DNA of 55,865 nt from Nitrospirota bacterium (lineage in GTDB: Bacteria > Nitrospirota > Thermodesulfovibrionia > Thermodesulfovibrionales > Magnetobacteriaceae), in contig JADFXG010000018.1 of assembly GCA_015233895.1 (NCBI GenBank), positions 1 through 55,865 on the forward strand, written 5' to 3'. The notes beneath the pieces were generated by a model. It was not told where the DNA came from. It saw only the letters and a program-made list of their open reading frames with translations, and searched no databases. Shown piece after piece: positions 9,324-16,785 of the stretch (positions within the stretch are counted from its first letter, which is position 1; the number at the start of each line of letters is the position of its first letter). The translations under genes and the position numbers were made by a program.

Positions 9324-10013
9324 TCATACAAGCGGACTTTTGAATATCTCAGCCTCTTTGTTAAACAAAACGCTGATGGTTTTATCATAAGGTGAAACCT
9401 GCTTAACCATGGATAACACCTCTTCATCTTTTAGAAGCCTGAGTAAAACTGACTGTATTCTTAAAAACCTGCGTTCACTTTTAGGGAATATGAAAAACAG
9501 GGTATTCACATCTTCGTGGTCTAAAGCTTCAAAAGGTATCGGATTTTGCAAATGGCAAAGAGCTATATAGGAATCCTCGCCAAAGGACACAAATGTTTTT
9601 GGATGGGGCAAAGCTACACCATGTCCAACGGCAGTTGAACATAGGTTCTCTCTTTCCATTATAAGACTGAGGAGCTTTCCCGTGTCCATGTCTTGAATCC
9701 TTGTCTGGATGTGTTCAAGACAATTTAGAATTACAGATTGTTTTGACCCAGCCGGTATATCGTAATAAATACCGCCTCTTTGTATGAACTCAGCTATCGA
9801 GATTATCTCCTCATCCTCGATAGAGGGGGCATCCATTTTAACTTTCTTAGAAAATGACCTGTTATCTTCAAGCCATGAGGCTATCTCATTTTTATCGAAC
9901 CGCCACTGGCTGCTTACCCGGAAACACGGGATTGTATCGTTACTGATCATCCGGTAGATGGTTTTTTCGGAAACATTTAAAAGTGCTGCCATATCTTTTA
10001 CTGTCAGGTTCAT
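9324..10013 (-). CDS. HTH (excisionase/MerR-like)-PTS EIIA domain regulator
   Basis: A 229-residue two-domain protein. Residues 1-50 form a DNA-binding domain of the excisionase type (VKDMAALLNVSEKTIYRMI, then WRFDKNEIASWL). Residues about 70-225 form a PtsN-like EIIA domain with the phospho-acceptor His137 in GHGVALPHPK. The gene starts the Ehr operon and is followed within 10 bases by the HyfB-like gene. It probably regulates the operon according to a phosphorylation state; no PTS enzyme I or HPr gene is in the window. Two direct CATCGTGTC copies at its own start are plausible binding sites. Confidence 0.85.
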   Translation of the reverse strand: MNLTVKDMAALLNVSEKTIYRMISNDTIPCFRVSSQWRFDKNEIASWLEDNRSFSKKVKMDAPSIEDEEIISIAEFIQRGGIYYDIPAGSKQSVILNCLEHIQTRIQDMDTGKLLSLIMERENLCSTAVGHGVALPHPKTFVSFGEDSYIALCHLQNPIPFEALDHEDVNTLFFIFPKSERRFLRIQSVLLRLLKDEEVLSMVKQVSPYDKTISVLFNKEAEIFKSPLV

Positions 10014-10049
10014 CGTGTCCTAACATGTCCTCATTTGATACATCGTGTC
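10011..10049. promoter_or_regulatory. paired direct repeat CATCGTGTC, candidate operator
   Basis: CATCGTGTC occurs at 10011-10019 (overlapping the regulator start codon) and at 10041-10049, thirty bases apart, with a further related TAACATGTCC between them. The pair sits between the predicted minus-strand -10 element and the regulator start, where an autoregulator would bind. Function is inferred from position. Confidence 0.4.
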
Positions 10050-10050
10050 T

Positions 10051-10080
10051 ATGGTATTCTTTTGATTTATTGTTTGTCAA
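10051..10080 (-). promoter_or_regulatory. sigma-70-type promoter of the Ehr operon
   Basis: Read on the minus strand, TTGACA (10080-10075) is followed after 18 bases by TACCAT (10056-10051). The -35 is perfect and the -10 matches four of six bases. It lies 38 bases upstream of the regulator start. Confidence 0.5.
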
Positions 10081-10122
10081 TAGTTTATTTAAAAAAATTA
10101 TAAGACAGCTATTTTGATATGT

Positions 10123-10128
10123 TACAAT
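10123..10128 (+). promoter_or_regulatory. extended -10 element directly in front of the NACHT gene
   Basis: TGTTACAAT is an extended -10 motif whose hexamer TACAAT ends 7 bases before the ATG at 10136, and no Shine-Dalgarno sequence follows. If used, transcription would begin at or beside the start codon, giving a leaderless mRNA. An alternative -10 (TATAAG, 10099-10104) with TTGTCA at 10074-10079 would give a short leader. Confidence 0.35.
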
Positions 10129-10135
10129 AGAAACA

Positions 10136-13100
10136 ATGGATATTGTTACAGATTATAAAAAATATAAGAAGCTAAACGGTATATTCTTATTGATTGACCT
10201 GATTGATTCCACCAGTCAGTTCAATAAAATAAATCAGGACACTATAGGCTTTTTTTTGAAATATTTCTATGCCGAGGTTGCTGAAAGAGCAGAAAAAAAC
10301 AATTACAAAATTGTTAAAACTATTTATGATGCTGTTGCCATATTCGGAACCGAACGTGAAGGTTTTATCGGTCTTTGCAAAGAGCTGTTTGTTGAAAATC
10401 GGATAAGGGATAATTTCGACGTTGAAGTAAAGCTTAGAATTGTTGCCGATTACGGTTTCATCAATTTAGAAATAAATGAAGACGGTGACCCTGTGGATTA
10501 TCGTGACCCTAAGACAATTGCTCTTTCACGAATGGAAAAGCTCGCTAAAACATGGGAAATTGTAATAACTGAAAACCTGAGCGATGCAATAGAGGATTTA
10601 TTAACAGATACTAATTCCCCCTTTACAAAAGAATCTTTTAAAATTGAAGCGCGACTCAAAGGTTATGAAGATACATCCAAATATGACACGCTCCACCGTT
10701 TAGTAGTAAAAACAAAAGCATGGGGTATAACTTCTATATTATTAAAAAACCGACTCAATAAGCTATTTAACGACTGTCAAGAAATTCCTATTTTTGGAAA
10801 TCTATACGAGCCCATTAGTATGGAAAAGAATTTTCTGAATTTATCTTTAAGCACTACTGCTAAAAGTGTGCAGGTTCAAACTGGTAGGACACAATCGGGT
10901 AATGGCGACATAGATTATAGAATTTTCATAAGAGCTGTAAAAGACGAAAATGCCGTCACCACGGTATCGGCTTCAGACATTTCCGAAAAATATAATAAGG
11001 GTTTTATTATGGGGCTGCCCGGCGCCGGTAAAACCACTATTCTAAAATATATGGCCTTTAAAATTTTTAATAAAAATCCCAACGCAATTGTTTTGCTTGT
11101 AAGCACAAGGGATTTTACAGACTATATGTTTACCGGCCTTGCTAACAACAATATAAACACCCTGCTTAAGGTGGTTTTCTTTGCATTTCTTTTTCCTAAA
11201 AGAGCAGTTGAATTAGATAGAGCTGAAGAGAATTTTTTTAACGAAGCTTTTACAGAGGTTAAAAAAACTTGGACTAATGGCGAGCTTATTGTGCTTATAG
11301 ATGCTCTCGATGAATCCCTGACAAACACAGTAAAGGATCATATATTGCACGTTTTGGCTAATAAATTTTTTGAGGAAATCAAGCAGGATAAACTTCAAAA
11401 CTCAAATAAGTTTTTCATATCATCAAGACAAAATGAAGTGGATGACCCAAAACAATACAAAGAATTTATTTTTTACGTTAATCATTTAAAATATAGCGAT
11501 ATAATAGACCTCTCACGCCTTGTAATGGATGACAAAGCAAAATTAGTGAAACTTGAGACAGATGCACTTAAAAATCCTGGTATAATCATGGTCGGAAACA
11601 CTCCATTAATGGCAATGGTTATCATTAAATACTATGAGCATTTTGACTCCTTTGAGCTTCGTTTTAATATGTACGATATAGTCATTAAATTCATTCTTAA
11701 ACGTATATGGCATAATTTAAAAGAAGAGGATATTTTACTAAAGGAAAAAACACTGCTTGGGTTTTTTGAAGAAGCAAAAGATGACAATTTCTTTTATGCC
11801 AATCCTGAGTTATTGCTGCCTTTTACAAATCTTTCTTTATTGTCGTTTAAACTTCTGTACAGCCCTGAAAACGAAAAACCTCTCCGTGAGTTTTCAGATA
11901 AAGACCTGGACACAGTTTTTAAGGAATTCTCAAAAACACGAGTAAATGAGTCTGTTAAAAAATATATTAAAGCTAAAACTACCACATGGAAAGAGATATG
12001 CAAAAGAGAGCATATATTAATATCTGCCGGTATGGTCAATGGTATAGAGCGTTATGTCTTTATGCACTCCACGATGATGGAGTTTCTTGCTGCGTGGCAT
12101 TTTATTAATAAAGAACCTGAAAGAAAAAAACATACTACACTTTTTGATAAAAACAGAGAGACGCTTGAGACGCTTCCAATAGCCTTAGGACACAGTTTTG
12201 AAGCCGGCAGAACTATTTTAGCTATGATGGAAAAGCACTATGAAAACAGAGAAGACACAACCATGCCGTTTAGGTGTCTATCAGAGCTTGAATCTCTTGA
12301 AAATAAAGAATATGTTGGTGTTATTCTGCCTGATGCAAAAAAGAAAATTGATAAAGAGATAGAAAAAAATCTAAAGAGCAAAGAATGGGTTTATATTTGG
12401 CTAAAAAATCTATTCATGAAAACAATGAATAACACAGTTGACACTATAAAAATGCTTGGTGAACACTCAGTCAGATTTAAAACTGCAATTTCGCTTTCCA
12501 GAAATGCTTTTTTGGATTATATTGAAGATTGGGCTGATGAGACAAGTGATATTGTTGCCGCAAGGGAGGCTTTTTTAACGGTAATTTTAAATGAAAGTAT
12601 TTTTAAAGAAGCAATTGCGATGAAAGCTAAAACTGTAAGTACAGAAACTCTACCTCTGAGAACAAAACGTTCTGAGCAGACTGATATAGAAATATCGATA
12701 AAAAATTTTGGTCCGATAAGTTCAGGCACCATAAAACTAAAACCACTTACCGTACTGATAGGTCCCAATAATTCCGGAAAGTCTTACGCTGCCATGATGA
12801 TTCATTCTTTAAGTGAATTTTTTAAGCCTGGTGCTTTTAGTATTCAAGATAAGATTTTTTTTGGGATGAGCGCCGTGTTTGGTTCTGGTTCGATTAATAA
12901 AAATGATTTCATTGAGTTTTACAATTTTATTGATAATTTTTTAATAACTGATTTAGAAGATATAGAAATACCACGAGACATAATTGAGAAAACATATGAG
13001 AGCTATATAAAAAAAGCATTGATGGTTAAACTTCAGATTGAAATCAGAAAAATATTCAAAAGCCCCTTAGAACAATTGGTTAGGATTAATAAGTCAAAAA

Positions 13101-14101
13101 CTACTACTACAATTCGGGCCAATGGCAATGATTATGAGTTTTTTTGCAAGAAAAAAGGTTCAGGATTAGAACTTAAGGCATATCCACAATTAAATATCAG
13201 GATTCAAATAAAAATTAATAAAAATTTAAATACAGAATTCAGTGTTGAAAAAATTCAAGAGAATATTATTGTTTTGCACATAAAAGAAAAAAGTACGTTA
13301 ACACCAAAAGTATTATTGGATGAGGTGCTTACTAATTTAATAATTCCTGTGGACTTTAATACATTATATTTGCCTGCATCACGCTCCGGAGTTTTTCAAA
13401 GTTATAAAGTTCTTGCTTCTAAGATAATAGAGGGTATTGGGGAAATAGACAAGTTAAAACTTCCGGGTTCTTTTTTTGATTTAATTTCTGACTTAATAGG
13501 CCTGCCAGTAGAACCCGGGGTATTTTATACTCTTGTCAGAGATTTTGAAAAAGATATTATAAAAGGTGAAATGAGACTTGAGACAACAATTAATGGCAGT
13601 CAAAGGCCTGAGATTTCGTACATTTATAATGAACATGATATACCTTTACAATTAGCCTCATCAACTGTTTCCGAGCTTGCGCCACTTTTTTTGTATTTAA
13701 AACATTTAGTGAGACAGGACGATATTTTGATAATAGAAGAGCCTGAGGCTCACCTTCATCCAGAAAACCAGCGAAAAATAGCAAGGTTTTTTGTTAAGTT
13801 AATACGTAAGGGTCTAAAACTTGTAATTACCACTCACAGTGAGTACCTGCTTGAGCAGATAAATAACTTCATGCTTATGAGCAAAGTGAAACCCGAGGTT
13901 AAAAAAACTTACGCTTCAGATGATTTTTTGAATCCTGATGAGATTGGAGTCTATGTTTTTAGTTATGATAAAAAGGATAGCGGTTATAAAATCAAAGAGG
14001 TTGAAAAAACAGAGGAAGACGGCATCTCAGATGAGGAATTTGAACGGGTTTATGAAGCTTTATACGATGAATACGTAAAAATCCAGAGACTTAAAGATTA
14101 G
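10136..14101 (+). CDS. cyclase-like/NACHT/OLD-type ATPase multidomain protein
   Basis: A 1321-residue protein of unknown role. Residues about 14-150 resemble a class III nucleotidyl cyclase domain: DLIDST with Asp21 and TIYDAVAIF with Asp65 occupy the metal-binding positions, and Arg132 is kept, but the usual GDG loop is YDA, so activity is doubtful. Residues 285-480 are a NACHT-type STAND ATPase (Walker A GLPGAGKTT 293-301, Walker B LIVLIDALDES near 384-394, SSR at 429-431), with the typical C-terminal segment FMHSTMMEFLAAWHF near 640. A helical linker follows. Residues about 850-1245 form a second, ABC/OLD-like ATPase (GPNNSGKS 876-883, IIEEPEAHLHP near 1199, ITTHSEYLLEQ near 1230) without a C-terminal Toprim domain. 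The DNA is AT-rich compared with both flanks. A two-gene unit with the following gene; an anti-phage function is inferred. Confidence 0.85.
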   Translation: MDIVTDYKKYKKLNGIFLLIDLIDSTSQFNKINQDTIGFFLKYFYAEVAERAEKNNYKIVKTIYDAVAIFGTEREGFIGLCKELFVENRIRDNFDVEVKLRIVADYGFINLEINEDGDPVDYRDPKTIALSRMEKLAKTWEIVITENLSDAIEDLLTDTNSPFTKESFKIEARLKGYEDTSKYDTLHRLVVKTKAWGITSILLKNRLNKLFNDCQEIPIFGNLYEPISMEKNFLNLSLSTTAKSVQVQTGRTQSGNGDIDYRIFIRAVKDENAVTTVSASDISEKYNKGFIMGLPGAGKTTILKYMAFKIFNKNPNAIVLLVSTRDFTDYMFTGLANNNINTLLKVVFFAFLFPKRAVELDRAEENFFNEAFTEVKKTWTNGELIVLIDALDESLTNTVKDHILHVLANKFFEEIKQDKLQNSNKFFISSRQNEVDDPKQYKEFIFYVNHLKYSDIIDLSRLVMDDKAKLVKLETDALKNPGIIMVGNTPLMAMVIIKYYEHFDSFELRFNMYDIVIKFILKRIWHNLKEEDILLKEKTLLGFFEEAKDDNFFYANPELLLPFTNLSLLSFKLLYSPENEKPLREFSDKDLDTVFKEFSKTRVNESVKKYIKAKTTTWKEICKREHILISAGMVNGIERYVFMHSTMMEFLAAWHFINKEPERKKHTTLFDKNRETLETLPIALGHSFEAGRTILAMMEKHYENREDTTMPFRCLSELESLENKEYVGVILPDAKKKIDKEIEKNLKSKEWVYIWLKNLFMKTMNNTVDTIKMLGEHSVRFKTAISLSRNAFLDYIEDWADETSDIVAAREAFLTVILNESIFKEAIAMKAKTVSTETLPLRTKRSEQTDIEISIKNFGPISSGTIKLKPLTVLIGPNNSGKSYAAMMIHSLSEFFKPGAFSIQDKIFFGMSAVFGSGSINKNDFIEFYNFIDNFLITDLEDIEIPRDIIEKTYESYIKKALMVKLQIEIRKIFKSPLEQLVRINKSKTTTTIRANGNDYEFFCKKKGSGLELKAYPQLNIRIQIKINKNLNTEFSVEKIQENIIVLHIKEKSTLTPKVLLDEVLTNLIIPVDFNTLYLPASRSGVFQSYKVLASKIIEGIGEIDKLKLPGSFFDLISDLIGLPVEPGVFYTLVRDFEKDIIKGEMRLETTINGSQRPEISYIYNEHDIPLQLASSTVSELAPLFLYLKHLVRQDDILIIEEPEAHLHPENQRKIARFFVKLIRKGLKLVITTHSEYLLEQINNFMLMSKVKPEVKKTYASDDFLNPDEIGVYVFSYDKKDSGYKIKEVEKTEEDGISDEEFERVYEALYDEYVKIQRLKD

Positions 14102-14103
14102 TT

Positions 14104-14658
14104 ATGAGTTTTACCAATGAAAAGCTTAATCCTAAGAGTTGTATTGAGAAGCAATACAAAGATTTTATTGAAGATTCATGTGGCGAGGAGGGTTGTTATT
14201 TAAATCTTGTAAATGTTCCTGATTGTGTAATACTTAAAGGGGAAAAGGTCTCAGTTGAAATTAAGGGACATGGACAAAAGGAGAAATCCGGTGACAATAT
14301 TCTTTTTGTATTTAAAAATAAGAAATTAGTTTACCTTGCAGTTACCGAGTATACACATAGAAAGGATCATGGGCTGGATACAACTATTAAAAAACTTAAT
14401 ACTTGTGTCAAGAGCGCATTTAGAGTTATGGAAACATGTAAGCTTAAATGTACAAGAGTAGAATTTTTCCCAATAGTACTGGCTGGAAGATTTACAACAA
14501 AGATTAGTAGGAGAACGGGAAGAAGAAAAAATGCCAAAGACATAAAAAGAGAAAGTGAAATTGCAAAGATTACATTTGGGCCAAAAGCTTATCCTATTTA
14601 CTTTAAAACTTGTGGGACAAGATTTATGGATATTGTCAAGGATGCAAATATTCTTTAA
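14104..14658 (+). CDS. small basic protein with PD-(D/E)XK-like motif
   Basis: A 184-residue protein starting two bases after the NACHT gene stop, so almost certainly co-translated with it. Family not recognised. Residues 39-54 read PDCVILKGEKVSVEIK, matching the PD-(D/E)XK nuclease core (Asp40, Glu52, Lys54 on a predicted beta hairpin). A strand-helix region (LVYLAVTEYT, then a helix with several lysines) follows, and residues 132-149 are strongly basic (SRRTGRRKN), suitable for nucleic-acid contact. Seven cysteines are scattered without a clear zinc pattern. A nuclease effector controlled by the large ATPase is a reasonable hypothesis, not a demonstrated function. Confidence 0.65.
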   Translation: MSFTNEKLNPKSCIEKQYKDFIEDSCGEEGCYLNLVNVPDCVILKGEKVSVEIKGHGQKEKSGDNILFVFKNKKLVYLAVTEYTHRKDHGLDTTIKKLNTCVKSAFRVMETCKLKCTRVEFFPIVLAGRFTTKISRRTGRRKNAKDIKRESEIAKITFGPKAYPIYFKTCGTRFMDIVKDANIL

Positions 14659-14891
14659 AAACATGGATAGAGTTCGTCTACAGAGCATGGTAATTCCGTA
14701 TAATAACGATCGTACTATTAAACGAAAGAAAAGCGCCTTCCCCTAACTATTAAAAAAAATTAGCTTAAAACCATTTGGAAATAAAATTCCTTTTAGGCTA
14801 TAATATGGCAGGTTTTTTAAACCATACTAATGGCTTCAGGTAAGCTTTGATGTAAGGCTCTGATTCGGGGGAGACGGGGGAGATATAAAAA
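14659..14891 (+). promoter_or_regulatory. recA upstream region with sigma-70-type promoter
   Basis: TTGGAA (14775-14780) and TATAAT (14799-14804) are separated by 18 bases and form a good housekeeping promoter. A leader of about 80 bases ends in GGGGGAGACGGGGGAG, a strong ribosome site before the ATG at 14892. I saw no clear E. coli or Bacillus type LexA box. The first part (14659-14770) is AT-rich and holds no gene. Confidence 0.6.
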
Positions 14892-15950
14892 ATGGCAAAA
14901 GAAGCTGATACACAAAAGGCGGTTAAAGATAAAGAGCGTGCAATAGAGGCCGCTATAACGCAGTTAGAGAAGACCTTTGGTAAGGGCACTGTAATGAAGC
15001 TGGGTGAGTCTGCCGTTACTGAGGGAATTAAAGTGATTCCCACTGGTTCTTTGACTCTTGATATTGCTACTGGTGTGGGAGGGCTCCCAAGAGGCCGTGT
15101 TGTGGAAATATTTGGGCCTGAGTCCTCAGGAAAGACAACACTTGCGCTAAGTGCCATAGCACAGGCACAGAAAACCGGAGGGGTCGCCGCATTTGTTGAT
15201 GCTGAACACGCTCTCGATGTTGCCTATGCCTCGCGGCTTGGTGTTAAAATTTCGGAGCTTTTGATTTCTCAGCCCGATAGCGGTGAGCAGGCACTTGAGG
15301 TGGCTGAAACTCTGGTTAGAAGCAACGCTCTTGATATTTTGGTTATAGATTCGGTGGCGGCGCTGGTTCCTAAAGCGGAAATTGAAGGCGATATGGGAGA
15401 TCAGTTACCGGGGCTTCAGGCAAGGCTTATGAGTCAGGCTCTCAGAAAACTCACATCGGCCATCGCAAGGTCATCAACCACAGTTGTGTTTATAAACCAG
15501 ATCAGACTAAAAATCGGCGTCATGTTTGGAAGCCCTGAGACCACAACCGGCGGTAACGCCCTTAAGTTTTACGCCTCTATGCGTCTTGATATAAGAAAAA
15601 TAGATAATCTGAAAGTTAATCAGGAAATAATAGGCGGGCGAGTCCGCGTAAAGGTAGTTAAAAACAAGGTTGCCCCTCCGTTTAAACAGGCTGAGTTTGA
15701 CATATACTACAATGAGGGAATTTCTAAGGCCGGTGAGATTGTTGATTTGGGTGTCGAGATGGGAGTAATTGAACGCACCGGCACATGGTACAGCTACGGC
15801 ACTACAAAGATAGGACAGGGCCGGGATAATGCCAGACGGTTCCTGACTGAAAACGAAAACATTTTAAAAGAGGCAGAGGCGAGGATTCTTGAGGCTGGGA
15901 AAATTACCCGTACAGTGTCCCCCGTTTCAACACCGGATTTAGATGAGTGA
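14892..15950 (+). CDS. recA: recombinase RecA
   Basis: The 352-residue RecA protein forms ATP-dependent filaments on single-stranded DNA, carries out strand exchange and triggers LexA cleavage. Visible are Walker A GPESSGKT, the AEHALD segment, the [10 protein letters not shown] Walker B, the L1/L2 DNA-binding loops ([18 protein letters not shown] and [20 protein letters not shown]) and the C-terminal domain. Length is normal. It begins an operon recA-recX-lipoprotein-alaS in which each gene overlaps the next by several bases; the stop overlaps the recX GTG (GTGA). Confidence 0.98.
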   Translation: MAKEADTQKAVKDKERAIEAAITQLEKTFGKGTVMKLGESAVTEGIKVIPTGSLTLDIATGVGGLPRGRVVEIFGPESSGKTTLALSAIAQAQKTGGVAAFVDAEHALDVAYASRLGVKISELLISQPDSGEQALEVAETLVRSNALDILVIDSVAALVPKAEIEGDMGDQLPGLQARLMSQALRKLTSAIARSSTTVVFINQIRLKIGVMFGSPETTTGGNALKFYASMRLDIRKIDNLKVNQEIIGGRVRVKVVKNKVAPPFKQAEFDIYYNEGISKAGEIVDLGVEMGVIERTGTWYSYGTTKIGQGRDNARRFLTENENILKEAEARILEAGKITRTVSPVSTPDLDE

Positions 15951-16444
15951 CACCAAAGATTCAGAGTCCAAAAGCTTATGCTCTCAGGCTTTTGAATTTC
16001 AGAGACAGAAGTGAAAAAGAAATCAGGGAAAAACTCCTGCAAAAAGGATATGCGGAGGCTGAGACGGAGGAAACTCTGGAGTACCTTAAAGGGGCCGGGT
16101 TTGTTGATGACTCAAAATTAGCCCGCAACTTATTAATCTACTTAGACAGCTCTAAAAAGATGGGTTTAAGAAGAGTCACAGACACTCTGAAGAGGCGGGG
16201 CATTCCGGAGAGTATTATAGAGGAGACATTGCGTGAGGTTATGGGAGATTTGCAGGATGAACTCTCCTATGGTTACTCAATTGAAGGCGAGATTAAGAAA
16301 GCTAAAATACTTATACAAAAAAAAGAAGAAAGCTCTTTAAAAAATTATCCTCTCAGAGTTAAACTTAACAGGCTTTATGGAATCCTTAATCGGAGAGGTT
16401 TTGGGGCTGAGACTATAAAACATGTATTAAAGGAGGTAACTTGA
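15947..16444 (+). CDS. recX: regulatory protein RecX
   Basis: A 165-residue, helix-rich basic protein that modulates RecA filament growth. The N-terminal [21 protein letters not shown] and the following [22 protein letters not shown] and [18 protein letters not shown] stretches are the three-helix tandem repeats of the family. GTG start at 15947 overlaps the recA stop by four bases. The typical recA-recX adjacency supports the call. Confidence 0.93.
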   Translation: MTPKIQSPKAYALRLLNFRDRSEKEIREKLLQKGYAEAETEETLEYLKGAGFVDDSKLARNLLIYLDSSKKMGLRRVTDTLKRRGIPESIIEETLREVMGDLQDELSYGYSIEGEIKKAKILIQKKEESSLKNYPLRVKLNRLYGILNRRGFGAETIKHVLKEVT

Positions 16445-16785
16445 AAACTAAATTTTTGATAGCGGTTTCATTTGTGTTAATCCTGTCGTGTACGCATTCA
16501 GTAAAATACACAGAGCAAGAGATAGCGGATTATCCTCAAAATGTTAAGGAATTAATACGCCAGGGGAAAATAGACTTTGGCATGACCCCTGAACAGGTTA
16601 GATATTCGCTTGGCTCTCCAAATGATATAAAAATGCTCGATAGTTTATCTGATAAAGAGACCGGTGAAAAAGTGCAGTGGACTTACAAACGGCTGGAGAT
16701 ATATAAAACTACATTGATTTTCAAAAGAGACAGACTTGTTGAAATACGCAGTAACGATCCGGAAGTGAACAAGCGTGACAGGTAA
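16441..16785 (+). CDS. small lipoprotein, BamE/OmlA-like
   Basis: A 114-residue protein with a lipoprotein signal: hydrophobic helix 4-15, then LILSC with Cys17 as the lipidation site. The core FGMTPEQVRYSLGSPND followed by WTYKRLEIYKTTLIFKRDRLVEI follows the SmpA/OmlA/BamE fold pattern, a small envelope domain that in BamE stabilises the outer-membrane assembly machine. Start is TTG overlapping the recX stop (TTGA). Its end overlaps the alaS GTG by 11 bases, so translation is coupled. Whether it is the true BamE cannot be said. Confidence 0.7.
   Translation: MKTKFLIAVSFVLILSCTHSVKYTEQEIADYPQNVKELIRQGKIDFGMTPEQVRYSLGSPNDIKMLDSLSDKETGEKVQWTYKRLEIYKTTLIFKRDRLVEIRSNDPEVNKRDR

Noticed and set aside
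10136-10600. Active adenylate cyclase at the N-terminus of the NACHT protein
   Set aside because: The fold is suggested but the GDG metal loop is YDA and the transition-state Asn position is not conserved, so catalytic activity was not claimed.
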